From: Saprospirales bacterium
GTDB lineage: Bacteria > Bacteroidota > Bacteroidia > Chitinophagales > Saprospiraceae
Length of the DNA stretch: 64,000 nucleotides
NCBI GenBank assembly: GCA_007695145.1
Contig: REEI01000094.1
Coordinates: 1-64,000 of the forward strand
Reading direction: 5' to 3'
This document shows positions 7,749 to 17,731 of this stretch, in pieces. The stretch's first letter is position 1. Each line of letters begins with the position of its first letter. The translations under genes and the position numbers were made by a program. Below the pieces are notes generated by a model that was given only the letters and a program-made list of their open reading frames with translations, made no database searches and was not told the DNA's origin.

Positions 7749-9761
7749 GTGAATTTTAAAAGTTTAATTGAAGTGGAAGAAAGCAGCATAAAGTATGAGA
7801 TTAAAGGTCTGGAGAAAGAGGAATTGAAAGCTCTTTACCATGGCATGCTCCTGCCTAGACTGATCGAGGAGAGGATGTTGTTGTTGCTGAGGCAAGGTAA
7901 GGTCAGCAAGTGGTTCAGTGGAATTGGACAGGAGGCCATATCAGTTGGATGTACAATGGCCCTTGCAGAGGATGAATATATATTCAGCATGCATAGGAAT
8001 CTGGGGGTTTTTACCTCCAGAAATGTTTCATTGAGTAAACTCATTGCACAGTGGCAGGGAAAGGTTACAGGTTTCACCAAGGGCCGCGATCGATCTTTTC
8101 ACTTTGGAACCAACGAACATCACATCATTGGAATGATCAGCCATCTGGGTCCACAATTATCGGTGGCCGACGGTATTGCATTGGCCCACAAACTAAAGAG
8201 CGAGAATAAGGTCGCCCTGGCTTTTACCGGTGAGGGCGGAACAAGTGAGGGTGAATTTCATGAAGCGCTCAATGTAGCTGCTGTCTGGGAGCTTCCGGTT
8301 ATTTTCATTATTGAAAACAATGGTTACGGACTCTCCACTCCCTCTAAAACTCAATACCGCTGCGATCAATTGGCCGACCGGGCTCCGGGATATGGAATGG
8401 AAGGTATAGTCCTCGATGGAAATAACATTTTGGAAGTATACTCAACGGTAAAGAGGCTTGCTGAAGACTTGAGGCAAAATCCTAGGCCGGTACTCATTGA
8501 ATGTATGACCTTTAGAATGCGCGGACACGAAGAGGCTTCAGGAACCAGGTATGTACCTAAAGAGTTATTCGAGCTCTGGGAGAAAAAGGACCCAATAGCT
8601 AATTATGAAACATTTTTACTAAGGGAAGGATTCCTTACTGAGGATTATGTGGAAAAAAAGCGAAAAGAGCTGACTGATTTTATCAAATCAGAAGTAGCGA
8701 TTGCATTTGCAGAGCCGGAACCGTTAGCAAATGTAGAGGAAGAATTGCGGGATGTATATGCCACTTTTGATCAGGAGCAAAAAAAAGCATCCAGTGAGAA
8801 AAAGAACATGCGTTATGTCGATGCGCTCGCTGATGCTGTAGATGTGGCCATGCAAGAACACGACAATCTGGTACTAATGGGTCAGGACATTGCAGACTAC
8901 GGAGGAGTATTTAAGATTACTGACGGTCTTATGGAAAAATACGGTAAGGATCGAGTCAGGAATACTCCTCTTTGTGAGAGTGCTATTCTCGGTATTGGTC
9001 TCGGCCTTTCTGTAAAAGGGTTCAAGAGTATGATTGAAATGCAATTTGCAGATTTTGTAAGTTGCGGCATCACCCAAATTGCTAATAACCTGGCCAAATC
9101 TCACTATCGCTGGGGACAAAATGCCGATGTGGTGGTGAGAATGCCCACCGGAGCTGGCACAGGTGCAGGCCCCTTTCACTCACAAAGTAATGAGGCCTGG
9201 TTCACACATGTAGCGGGATTGAGGGTCTACTACCCCTCCACCCCTGAAGACGCAAAAGGCCTATTGTTAACAGCATTTGAAAACCCCAATCCAGTGATGT
9301 TTTTCGAGCACAAAGCCCTTTATAGAAAGGTGAGTGGTGAGGTGCCTTTGGGGTATTACAACATCCCTGAAGGAAAAGCCCGACTACACAGAATGGGTGA
9401 TCAACTTTCCATTATCACTTATGGAAGTGGTGTTCACTGGGCCATTGACAAGTTGGAGAAATTGAATTTATCCGGTGATGTGCTGGATTTAAGGACCCTG
9501 GTTCCCCTGGATTACGATGCCATTGAAGAGACCGTAAAAAAGACTGGCAGGGTCATTATACTGCACGAGGACACCCTCTTTGGAGGAATCGGGGGGGAAA
9601 TTTCTGCTTTCATTGGCGAGCAGTTGTTTGAGTATTTGGACGCACCCGTGATGAGAGTAGGAAGTCTGGATACGCCTGTGCCATTTTCCGCTGAACTGGA
9701 AAGCCAATTTCTTCCTGTGGGAAGATTCGAAGAAAAACTGGAAAAACTATTAAAATACTAA
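7749..9761 (+). CDS. 2-oxoacid dehydrogenase E1 component, fused alpha and beta subunits
   Basis: This thiamine-diphosphate enzyme decarboxylates a 2-oxoacid and passes the acyl group to a lipoyl E2. The alpha half (residues 1 to about 340) carries the cofactor motif starting GEGGTSEGEFHEAL and ending ENNGYG. The beta half (about 350-670) carries RYVDALADAVD, GQDIADYGGVFKIT and the C-terminal transketolase domain. A single 670-residue chain replaces the usual separate subunits. The branched-chain type is most likely, but pyruvate cannot be excluded. The start is GTG at 7749. The next gene begins 1 base after the stop, implying coupling. No E2 or E3 gene is adjacent. Confidence 0.88.
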   Translation: MNFKSLIEVEESSIKYEIKGLEKEELKALYHGMLLPRLIEERMLLLLRQGKVSKWFSGIGQEAISVGCTMALAEDEYIFSMHRNLGVFTSRNVSLSKLIAQWQGKVTGFTKGRDRSFHFGTNEHHIIGMISHLGPQLSVADGIALAHKLKSENKVALAFTGEGGTSEGEFHEALNVAAVWELPVIFIIENNGYGLSTPSKTQYRCDQLADRAPGYGMEGIVLDGNNILEVYSTVKRLAEDLRQNPRPVLIECMTFRMRGHEEASGTRYVPKELFELWEKKDPIANYETFLLREGFLTEDYVEKKRKELTDFIKSEVAIAFAEPEPLANVEEELRDVYATFDQEQKKASSEKKNMRYVDALADAVDVAMQEHDNLVLMGQDIADYGGVFKITDGLMEKYGKDRVRNTPLCESAILGIGLGLSVKGFKSMIEMQFADFVSCGITQIANNLAKSHYRWGQNADVVVRMPTGAGTGAGPFHSQSNEAWFTHVAGLRVYYPSTPEDAKGLLLTAFENPNPVMFFEHKALYRKVSGEVPLGYYNIPEGKARLHRMGDQLSIITYGSGVHWAIDKLEKLNLSGDVLDLRTLVPLDYDAIEETVKKTGRVIILHEDTLFGGIGGEISAFIGEQLFEYLDAPVMRVGSLDTPVPFSAELESQFLPVGRFEEKLEKLLKY

Positions 9762-9762
9762 G

Positions 9763-10194
9763 ATGAGCAAAGAATTGAAATTTGAGGAATTAATTGCGGT
9801 TTCCGGTTTGCCCGGACTTTACAAAATGGTTGCCAATCGATCCAATGGTCTTATAGTGGAAAGCCTACTTGATGGAAAAAGGCGTTTTTGCTCGGTTCGA
9901 AAGCACCAATTTACCCCAATGGCAGGAGTATCTATTTACACAGTAACCGATGCCACACCAATGGATGAGGTGATGATGGCACTTTACAATACCGACCAGT
10001 CAGAGGAGCACAATGTCTCCGATCAGGATTCTGTAGAGGCGCAAAAGTTGGTTTTTGGGATAGCTATCCCCGACTACGATCCCGATCAGGTTTCAGGTGG
10101 TGACATTAAGAAGGTCATCAAGTGGTACTGCTTTCTCAGAGACAATGAATTGATTGACTTTTCCCAGCTCGCAAGTAAGGAAGAAGAAGAGTAA
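9763..10194 (+). CDS. DUF5606 domain protein
   Basis: The N-terminal block, with the pattern ISGLPGLYK followed by NGLIVESLLDGKR and a few residues later FTPMAGVSIYT, is typical of the DUF5606 family, which is common in Bacteroidota and has no known function. Its first residues here read VSGLPGLYK. The C-terminal part is acidic and ends EEEE. It overlaps no neighbour but starts 1 base after the E1 stop, so it is probably translated from the same message. Confidence 0.75.
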   Translation: MSKELKFEELIAVSGLPGLYKMVANRSNGLIVESLLDGKRRFCSVRKHQFTPMAGVSIYTVTDATPMDEVMMALYNTDQSEEHNVSDQDSVEAQKLVFGIAIPDYDPDQVSGGDIKKVIKWYCFLRDNELIDFSQLASKEEEE

Positions 10195-10679
10195 AGTCAA
10201 CTCACTTTAATTTTGGTGATTGGTAAATTTCTTTTGGAATCGATCATGACCAATAGATGTCAACTTATGTTTGGCAAAACTGTTGAAAGCTTGCTTACTG
10301 AAAAGCTGTACTATCTTTGGTTTGATCATTTAAACTTTTGAAGCTCCTGCTGACTTAAATGCGATTGAGTGTAAGCCAGGAAGTATATTAACCCTGTCTC
10401 GCCCTGTTATCTATTCGGAAAATACTGTGATGGGTGAACACAGGGTACCTTCGTAAAACTCCACTTTGTTAGTTGTTTTCCAATTAGCAGAATGAATCTA
10501 CCTGAATACTTAGGGAGGTCAATGGAAGAATTTTAAAACATTTACCCTTAGGAAAAATTAGGTCTTTAGAGGTCTGATCTCAACTTGGATCCACACTGAT
10601 CCACGACCACAAGGGAAACCAACCTGGCAAGCAGGTAATCCTTAGGCCTACCTTTTGCCAAAAGAAAAAACGATATCTC
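10195..10679. other. Convergent intergenic region, no gene seen
   Basis: These 485 bases separate the plus-strand DUF5606 gene from minus-strand bamA. I find no open frame with coding character and no strong terminator hairpin. Confidence 0.5.
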
Positions 10680-13307
10680 TTAATCCGGTTCAAATCCAAG
10701 GATAAGACTAAAGGTGCCGTATTGGGACCAGGACTCGCCTCGTAATTGAGGCTTATCGAATCCTATGCCATAGTCAAACCCGAGCAATCCAAACATGGGG
10801 AGAAAGACCCTAAGTCCAAGACCAGCGGATCGTCTGAGATCAAATGGATTATAATCACTGAATCGATTCCAGGCATTTCCACCTTCCAGAAAACCAAGCA
10901 CAAAAATGGTTGAGCTCGGATTGGTCGAAATAGGATACCTCAACTCCAATTCAAATTTGTTGAATATTGAGGCGTCATCAGTAAGACGCCCTCTTCTGAT
11001 ATCATCAACTTCATAACCCCTGAGGCGTATAATGTCCTTTCCGGTAATCCCGGTTTGCTGATTGTTCAAGCCGTCACCACCCAATTCGAATCGCTCAAAA
11101 GGCGAGAGGCCAATGGTGCGGCTGTAATAACCTAGATAACCCATTTTTGCAGATGCCCTAAAAACAAGATCTCCGACAATTGGTGTGAACCACTCGAGGT
11201 CAAACCTCCACTTGTGGTACTCTAAAAATCTGAATCGCTGTGAGAGCTCCTCCCTTTGGATCAAATTGGCTTCTTCTGCTGAAGACAGGGGATTGTCTCT
11301 GTCCATATTTGCCTTGTCGATGAGGTTTTTGCGCTCGTCCTCACTCAGTTGCCAAAATCGACTTCCCCGGAATAGTGAGTAAGGGGGAGTGAACTGTACA
11401 CTTAACGAAATACGGGATCCCGTTCTGGGAAATATAGGATCGCTTATAGAAGTTCTGGCCAGAGTAGTTTTGATCGAAAAATTATTATAGCTACCAAAAT
11501 CTACCGGTCTGCCTTCAAAAGAGAAGAAAGCTCCGTAGTCATTCAAACGGATATTCTCGATATTCACCGTTGCATTGAGTATAAAGTTATCATCTGGCCA
11601 CGACAGTCTCGTACCCAATCCCACAAATCCTCTGGCAATTGCGAGCGAACCTCTACTACCGCGAGTGGTTTGACCAAAAAGACTGGTAAATTTAGTATAA
11701 TATCCCCCAATGGAAAAAGAGGTGGGCTTATTGCCCCCCAGCCATGGTTCTGTAAAACTAAGATTGTACGATTGAAAAAAGCGCCCGTTTGTTTGGGCCC
11801 TTAAGGACAATCTCTGACCATCTCCCTGCGGCAATGGCCTCCAGGCTTGCCTGTTGAGAAGGTTGCGCACAGAAAAGTTATTGAACTGCACTCCAATGGT
11901 ACCGATCAATCCACTAAATCCACCCCACCCTGCAGACAGTTCCACCTGGTCGGAGGGTCTTTCTGTAAGGTCGTATTCAATATCTACTGTATATCTTTGA
12001 GGATTGACCGGGGTGTTGATATCCATGGTCTCTCCATCAAAGTATCCAAGATTGATGATTTCGCGCTGTGAACGAATGATATCCGACCTACTGAATTTTC
12101 TTCCGGGGCGGGTTCTCAACTCCCTCCTAACAACGTGTTCGTGTGTGCGGTCATTCCCGCGAATAACCACCCTGTCAATGGTCGCCTGAGGGCCTTCAAA
12201 TATCCTCATTTCAAAGTCAATAGAGTCATCGACTATGGCCACTTCAATTGGCTGGACATTGAAGAAAAGATACCCGTCGTCCATGTAGAGTGAATTGATA
12301 TCTCTCCCATCCATTGAAAAATTGAGGCGTTGCTGCATCAATTCCTTATTATATGGGTCCCCCTTATTGATCCCCAAAACAGAGGAAAGTGTCCGATCGT
12401 CATAAAGCGTATTTCCGGACCAGGTAATATTTCTGATATAGTAGCGATTGCCCTCTTCGATGGTCACAAGTATATTAATCAATCCCTTATCGTCACGCCA
12501 AATGGAGTCGTCGACTATACGGGCATCGCTATATCCGAGAGTTTGATAGTAGCGGACTACATTCTCCAGGTCCTCTTCAAATGCCTCTCTGTCGAATCTG
12601 GATTTTGCGAAAAGTCTTCTTCGCTCCTTGGTGTCGTCCATTTCCCGCCTAAGCCTCCTGTTTGTGACTTCCTCGTTCCCTCTGAATCTTATATTTCTGA
12701 TTTTAACCTTATCGTTCAGCTCTACATTGAACTCCACTTCCATAGAATTAGGCAACCTGGGATCCGGCCTCTGAACAATTTCCATTTCGGCATCCAAATA
12801 GCCCTTATCTCTTAGGAAATGCAGTAAATCCCGCTCCACGTTCTTCAGTGCATTTTCAGTAATTATACTTCCCCTTCTGAGGTAGCGAGACACCTTTTTG
12901 TTCATGTCATCGTGGTAGGTCCTGCGCACTCCCTGATAGGAATGTCTGGAAAATCTCGGCATCTCCACCAACTGGATTTCCAAAAATATCACCTCGCCAA
13001 CGCGTTGAGTCTGCACAATAGAAATATCAGTAAAAAGGCTCAGGTCCCAAAGCTTCTGTATAGCTGAACTAATATCCCGCCCTGGAATTCTTATTCTGTT
13101 TCCTACCTGCAGTCCAGTTACAGCCACAATGGCATTGTGATCAGAATACTCCGCTCCAGTAACCGTTATCCCACCAATTTCAACCTCTTCAATTCCAGTG
13201 AAATCAGCAAATGCCAGAGTATCGAGCCTATCCATCTGGCTAAAGGCTGATGGAAGCACAAAGATGGAAGCGAAAATCAGGAAAGTAATAATTTTGTTTA
13301 ATGTCAT
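10680..13307 (-). CDS. bamA: Outer membrane protein assembly factor BamA
   Basis: BamA is the central outer-membrane insertase for beta-barrel proteins. A signal peptide of about 23 residues ends at AFSQ. Several POTRA domains follow in the first roughly 450 residues, recognisable from recurring patterns such as IRNIRFRGNEEVTNRRLRRE and ITWSGNTLYDDRTL. The C-terminal 400 residues form the surface-antigen barrel, including the VRLRGYE-like block IIRLRGYEVD. Length is 875 residues. Upstream on the same strand is uppS, a neighbour seen in many Bacteroidota, but a decayed gene lies between. TATTTTTG (minus strand, 13330..13337) is a plausible -7 box close to the start. Confidence 0.92.
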   Translation of the reverse strand: MTLNKIITFLIFASIFVLPSAFSQMDRLDTLAFADFTGIEEVEIGGITVTGAEYSDHNAIVAVTGLQVGNRIRIPGRDISSAIQKLWDLSLFTDISIVQTQRVGEVIFLEIQLVEMPRFSRHSYQGVRRTYHDDMNKKVSRYLRRGSIITENALKNVERDLLHFLRDKGYLDAEMEIVQRPDPRLPNSMEVEFNVELNDKVKIRNIRFRGNEEVTNRRLRREMDDTKERRRLFAKSRFDREAFEEDLENVVRYYQTLGYSDARIVDDSIWRDDKGLINILVTIEEGNRYYIRNITWSGNTLYDDRTLSSVLGINKGDPYNKELMQQRLNFSMDGRDINSLYMDDGYLFFNVQPIEVAIVDDSIDFEMRIFEGPQATIDRVVIRGNDRTHEHVVRRELRTRPGRKFSRSDIIRSQREIINLGYFDGETMDINTPVNPQRYTVDIEYDLTERPSDQVELSAGWGGFSGLIGTIGVQFNNFSVRNLLNRQAWRPLPQGDGQRLSLRAQTNGRFFQSYNLSFTEPWLGGNKPTSFSIGGYYTKFTSLFGQTTRGSRGSLAIARGFVGLGTRLSWPDDNFILNATVNIENIRLNDYGAFFSFEGRPVDFGSYNNFSIKTTLARTSISDPIFPRTGSRISLSVQFTPPYSLFRGSRFWQLSEDERKNLIDKANMDRDNPLSSAEEANLIQREELSQRFRFLEYHKWRFDLEWFTPIVGDLVFRASAKMGYLGYYSRTIGLSPFERFELGGDGLNNQQTGITGKDIIRLRGYEVDDIRRGRLTDDASIFNKFELELRYPISTNPSSTIFVLGFLEGGNAWNRFSDYNPFDLRRSAGLGLRVFLPMFGLLGFDYGIGFDKPQLRGESWSQYGTFSLILGFEPD

Positions 13308-13437
13308 CCCTATTGAGAATATTTGAGCGCAAAAATATAAAAAATTCCAACACGTATAGATTAACTTGTTGGAGGGGAAATAATTGTAAGAGGCGAAATT
13401 GTTTAACGTGATTGAAACTTACCAAAAATTATATAAA

Positions 13438-13921
13438 ATTACGGCCGCACAATATTCGCAGAGAAGAACTTGTCCAAATTCCGGAACAAAAAAGCTGCAG
13501 AATGGGGGAACTTTTTCAGCATTGAAGAGATGGACCATATAGGATATTTGAGCCGAACAAAAAGACCCGGGCTTTTATTGGCATGCTGGTAGCAAGCTAT
13601 ATCATGGGGTTTATAGTGCCTGTTTTGCCAGAGGAAAGCCATTGGATTTTGTGGTAGTTTTAACCTATATCTGACACTTATTCTACTTGGCCTGATTTGG
13701 GTTGAGAACGATACCACACAACATTTTTATAAGATTGGCTTGTATTTGCGCTCAGCTTTTATTTTGAGTCTGATATTGGCACTTCCCTACTCTCTTTTCC
13801 GAGTGAAGGGACTGTCTGCATTAAAAACCCTGAGCTGGAAGTTCCTATTCATACTGTTAGTGCTTTTCAAAGTCTTTTTTGGAGGAATACCCGGCATCGT
13901 AATAGTCGAGTTTTTACTTTA
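13438..13921 (+). pseudogene. Decayed gene for a small membrane protein
   Basis: Three plus-strand frames join into one plausible protein of about 160 residues when two frameshifts are allowed. The first part, about 13438..13570, reads AEKNLSKFRNKKAAEWGNFF and onward to KRPGLLLA. The second, about 13580..13650, reads GMLVASYIMGFIVPVLPEES. The third, 13655..13921, has strongly hydrophobic stretches (LTLILLGLIWV, AFILSLILALPYSLF, FLFILLVLFKVFFGG) and ends at a stop. Each switch is close to where the previous frame meets a stop. I do not recognise the family. Sequencing error is the alternative explanation for the frameshifts. Confidence 0.55.
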
Positions 13922-14042
13922 GGAAAAACTGGGTTGGGAGTTTTACAAAATATCAGTTGAACAACCATTGGTTGAGCCCGGTAAACCAGCGGGACATTCG
14001 AATCAGGAAATGATTGAGGAAACAATTTATTGGCTTTCACTC

Positions 14043-14798
14043 TCACCCAATCTTCATAGACTTCAGTTGTTGTCCGGTTTTACCGAATCGACGTTCTCTT
14101 CCCTGGAAGTCTAAAATAGCTTCAAAAAAGTCTTGTTTGCGGAATTCCGGCCAAAATTTGGGTGAAAAAAACAGTTCGGCATAGGCGAGCTCCCAGAGCA
14201 GAAAGTTACTGATCCTCTGTTCTCCGGAAGTTCGAATCATAAGTTCCACATCAGGCATTTGGGCCGTGCTCAAGTGAGAGCGAAAAGAATGTTCATCTAT
14301 GCTTTCCGGATCTATTTTTCCACTGGCGGCTTCTCTTGCCAAATTCGCAGCAGCCTGTACCATATCCCATTTTGCGCTATAGTTCAATGCCAGTACCACT
14401 TTAAGACCAGTATTGTGCGCAGTTGCTGCTATTCCCTCCTTCAGGGCCTTTCTTGATTTTGAGGGAAGTTTTGATATGTCGCCAATCGACCTTAATTGAA
14501 CCTGTTTTTTCACCAGTTCATTCACCTCCTGTCTGATGGTCTGTACCAACAAAGTCATCAATGCGTTCACCTCAAAGGCTGGCCTCTTCCAGTTTTCAGT
14601 ACTAAATGCGTAGAGCGTGAGATATTCTACCCCTATTTCACCTGCAGCTTCAACAACTTCTCTCACCGATTGCACACCACTCTGATGTCCAAAAACTCTT
14701 GGTTTTCCCATCAAATTGGCCCATCGTCCATTGCCATCCATAATTACCGCTACATGTCCGGGAACTTTATTCCTGTCAATCCGCTCTTTCAGAATCAT
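14043..14798 (-). CDS. uppS: Isoprenyl transferase (undecaprenyl diphosphate synthase)
   Basis: The enzyme condenses isopentenyl diphosphate in cis onto farnesyl diphosphate to build the lipid carrier for cell-wall synthesis. It shows the catalytic HVAVIMDGNGRWA block with the magnesium-binding Asp, the GHQSG segment, FSTENWKRP, and the C-terminal RTSGEQRISNFLLWELAYAE signature. Length is 251 residues, standard for the family. It lies upstream of bamA on the same strand but 735 bases away, so co-transcription is doubtful. Confidence 0.93.
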   Translation of the reverse strand: MILKERIDRNKVPGHVAVIMDGNGRWANLMGKPRVFGHQSGVQSVREVVEAAGEIGVEYLTLYAFSTENWKRPAFEVNALMTLLVQTIRQEVNELVKKQVQLRSIGDISKLPSKSRKALKEGIAATAHNTGLKVVLALNYSAKWDMVQAAANLAREAASGKIDPESIDEHSFRSHLSTAQMPDVELMIRTSGEQRISNFLLWELAYAELFFSPKFWPEFRKQDFFEAILDFQGRERRFGKTGQQLKSMKIG

Positions 14799-15044
14799 TT
14801 TACTGAATATCTATTTTTTACCAAATTCAAGCCCGCAAAGGCAAGCCTTACAAGTACAACAAACGGTTCAATCCCCTTTTCTGACCTTTGCAATTCTAAA
14901 ACTTCCACCAAAAGTAAGCATTTATTCTCTAATCAAAAAAAACAGGTTCACAGTAATTGGGACCACCGGACATGAACTCACATTTTTCCGAAGACAATTT
15001 CCCATTAATTTTTAGTTTTTCAGATAAAAATCGGTTATGTATCC

Positions 15045-16415
15045 TCAGTCAAAAACAATTTCAAAAACATTCAACTTATCATTGGGGTTGGAATAAGTGA
15101 TTCCCGCTTTGTGGAGTTCCAAAATCTTTTTGGTCAATACTAACCCAAGGCCAAAACCTGATACCTCCCGACTGTTTTCTCCTCTGAAAAAGTGGTTAAA
15201 CAGTAGCTTTTCCTCCTCTATCTTTATTGGATCACCCGAATTCTTAATCTGAATGTTCAATCCTTGTCTGGAAGAACAATCAATAGTCACTTCTGCTTTG
15301 GGGTGGTCGCTGTAAATGATACAGTTATTCAGTAAATTGAGCAAAGCCTGTCGCATGAGTACAGGATTGGCTTTTAACAAAAGTCTATCCTCTTCAAACT
15401 CCTCCGGGATAAAATTCACCTCAAACTTAAATTTGGGCGAGACGATGGAAAGTTCATCAATGATGTCAAATATCAATTCATCGATCCTGATAGACTTCTC
15501 GACAATTTCCCTGCCGGACTCCAACTTGGATATTTCCAATAGCACATTGATGATACTACCGAGAGATTTTGTCTTTACTATTAGATCATTCAGTTCAATC
15601 TCCAGTTCGGTATCGGCAGCGCGATCGCTCAACCGCTCCAATTCGGACACCAACACTGATATTGGGGTCTTTAACTGATGAGATATGTGGTGAACTGTGT
15701 GCTTTTGAAAGTCGAAGGCCTTTCTCGTTCTTTCCAGCATTTGGTTAAACTTATCGGTAAGTTCCAATATCTCAGTAGTCTTGGTATCCGCTTTGATCAA
15801 CTCTGTATCCTCTTTCTGCAGGTCATAATTTTGAAGAGTTTTGGTCAGCTCTGTGATGGGTCTCGATATCACCTTGGATAAAAAGTGCGAGATGACAACC
15901 ACTATGACAGCTATGATGAAAAATATTCCCATCAAGATATTTCGGAGAAACTGCATCTTGGTGAAGCCCAATTCGTCGTAGGCCTTACTGATCGCATAAA
16001 ACTCATCTGTTCTGCTCTGGAAAAAAATGCCCACCACTTCAAAGTTACCCTCTCTCGTTTTAAAAACCGGATTTCCGGGAGACAGATGGAGAAAAATTTC
16101 TTCAACATCTGGAGAGGGTATATCCTCCTTACTGACATACAGCAGCTGTCGCTCACTATTGAAGATCATCAGCTTTTCATCGTAGTAGTCATAAACCGTG
16201 AGAATATCCATGGTCTGCTGTATATTGTTATCTTCCCGGGTGATTTCGCTAAAAAGCTGCAGGGTGGTTTTTATCCTCTCTCGCTGCTGTTTTAAAAATT
16301 GCTCCTCCCGGTATTCAGCAAAGAGCAGGTAAATCATAATGAGTGTCACACCGGTAATGAGGTTAATCGCGATGGAGTAGGAAAGCAGTATTCTGTTTCG
16401 GATTTTCATGATCAC
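15045..16415 (-). CDS. Sensor histidine kinase
   Basis: The kinase has a first membrane helix at about residues 10-33, an extracytoplasmic sensor region to about 155, a second helix at 157-180 and a HAMP-like linker. The dimerisation and phosphoacceptor box is HHISHQLKTP with His246, followed by an N box (LNNCIIYS) and the G-rich ATP lid GFGLGLVLTKKIL. Met3 at 16409 is an equally good start. The cognate response regulator lies 84 bases upstream on the same strand. The signal sensed is unknown; the periplasmic domain matches nothing I recognise. Confidence 0.9.
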   Translation of the reverse strand: MIMKIRNRILLSYSIAINLITGVTLIMIYLLFAEYREEQFLKQQRERIKTTLQLFSEITREDNNIQQTMDILTVYDYYDEKLMIFNSERQLLYVSKEDIPSPDVEEIFLHLSPGNPVFKTREGNFEVVGIFFQSRTDEFYAISKAYDELGFTKMQFLRNILMGIFFIIAVIVVVISHFLSKVISRPITELTKTLQNYDLQKEDTELIKADTKTTEILELTDKFNQMLERTRKAFDFQKHTVHHISHQLKTPISVLVSELERLSDRAADTELEIELNDLIVKTKSLGSIINVLLEISKLESGREIVEKSIRIDELIFDIIDELSIVSPKFKFEVNFIPEEFEEDRLLLKANPVLMRQALLNLLNNCIIYSDHPKAEVTIDCSSRQGLNIQIKNSGDPIKIEEEKLLFNHFFRGENSREVSGFGLGLVLTKKILELHKAGITYSNPNDKLNVFEIVFD

Positions 16416-16499
16416 ACAAGCTTTTTTCCGTATTATTCTGCATTTAATTTACGCGGTAGGATTTTCGGCAACAATCTATTTTGAGAAAAAAAGGCATCT

Positions 16500-17186
16500 T
16501 TAACTGAAGTCCAGAAAATAGCCATAACCCACTCTGGTTTTCAGGCAGGATGTGCCAAACGGCTTGTCAATTTTATTCCTGAGAAAATTGATATACACCT
16601 CAATCGTATTGGTATTGGTATCAAAACTGCGACCCCAGATTTCAGCGATCAACTCATTTTTTGAGACGATCTCCCCGGGTTTCTCGGCCAGTTTTCTCAA
16701 GATTTGATACTCACGAGGGGTAAGTCTTATTTCCTCCCCCTTGCGGTAAACCCTCTTTTGGGCATCGTTAATAGATAAATCTCCGGCCGTAATGACATCA
16801 TTTTCCACCTCACGACTTCCAAATTTCCTCGACCTTTTCACCAGCGTATTAACCCTTACCATCAACTCTCTCATGTAAAAGGGCTTGGTGAGATAGTCAT
16901 CGGCTCCACAATCAAATCCGATTACTTTATCTTCCAGCTCTCCAAAAGCCGTAAGCATAATTACCGGAGTAGATGAGTCGACCTTGCGATATTCTCTGCA
17001 AAGGTCAAATCCGTTTTTACCCGGCAGATTGATATCCATCACGACACAGTCAAACTTCTGCTTGAGCATCATACGCTCTGCAAGTTTTCCATCAAAAGCT
17101 ACCTCCACATTCATGCCCTCTGCCTTCAGTGCTGCAGAAATATTTTTACTCAAGGTAGCATCATCCTCAATTACCAAAACATTCAT
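16500..17186 (-). CDS. OmpR-family response regulator
   Basis: The receiver domain (residues 1-120) has the acidic pair at Asp8-Asp9, phosphoacceptor Asp51 in VVMDINLPG, Thr79 and Lys101 in TKPF. The C-terminal winged-helix DNA-binding domain contains RLTPREYQILRKLAEKPGE and ends in the RVGYGYFL-type hairpin. Length is 228 residues. It is first in a two-gene unit with the histidine kinase. The T9SS cargo gene upstream is over 500 bases away and has its own promoter. Confidence 0.93.
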   Translation of the reverse strand: MNVLVIEDDATLSKNISAALKAEGMNVEVAFDGKLAERMMLKQKFDCVVMDINLPGKNGFDLCREYRKVDSSTPVIMLTAFGELEDKVIGFDCGADDYLTKPFYMRELMVRVNTLVKRSRKFGSREVENDVITAGDLSINDAQKRVYRKGEEIRLTPREYQILRKLAEKPGEIVSKNELIAEIWGRSFDTNTNTIEVYINFLRNKIDKPFGTSCLKTRVGYGYFLDFS

Positions 17187-17731
17187 TTCTTATTAAAGCT
17201 TTCACAGGCAAAATTATTGCGAATCATTGAATTTTGAACATCAACACACTGAGCATTGATTCGATGGGTTAATGGAACTTTACACACAACTTTAAAAGTT
17301 CGAAGTATCAATATAAATCTCCTCTGACCTAAGCAATAATTTCATTTCGAACATATAACTGGATTGAATTCGATTCACCAGCAGTTCCCGATCTCTTTAG
17401 GCCGGCCATTTATCATTAGTCATTGGCTGGTTGGTCCATTGCCATCAAACCCTGGATATGAAAATCAGAAAGCTGAAATGACCATACATATTAAAGCCAA
17501 TTCCAAATGACCAGTTATTCCGGGAAACATTAGTAGCAACCAATTCTTTTGCTCATGGATCATCCACAAACTCTTTGAAAAACCATGATAGTTCATAAAA
17601 TAAAGTACTAATAGGCCAAATCTCAGGAATTAAGCGATTGAACATTAGATAGATTGTGGTTGGCTCATATTGTCCAACCCAACCTTATGAATTTTGATGC
17701 CATTCTTAATAGACCATATATTGGAAAGTCT
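17187..17731. other. Intergenic region, no gene seen
   Basis: These 545 bases lie upstream of the response regulator and downstream of the T9SS cargo gene. CAAAATTA at 17209 reads TAATTTTG on the minus strand, a possible -7 box for the regulator, but no -33 box sits at the proper distance. No coding sequence is apparent. Confidence 0.45.

Noticed and set aside
12330-12815. 161-codon plus-strand frame inside bamA
   Set aside because: It is antisense to a confidently identified gene, with no coding resemblance.
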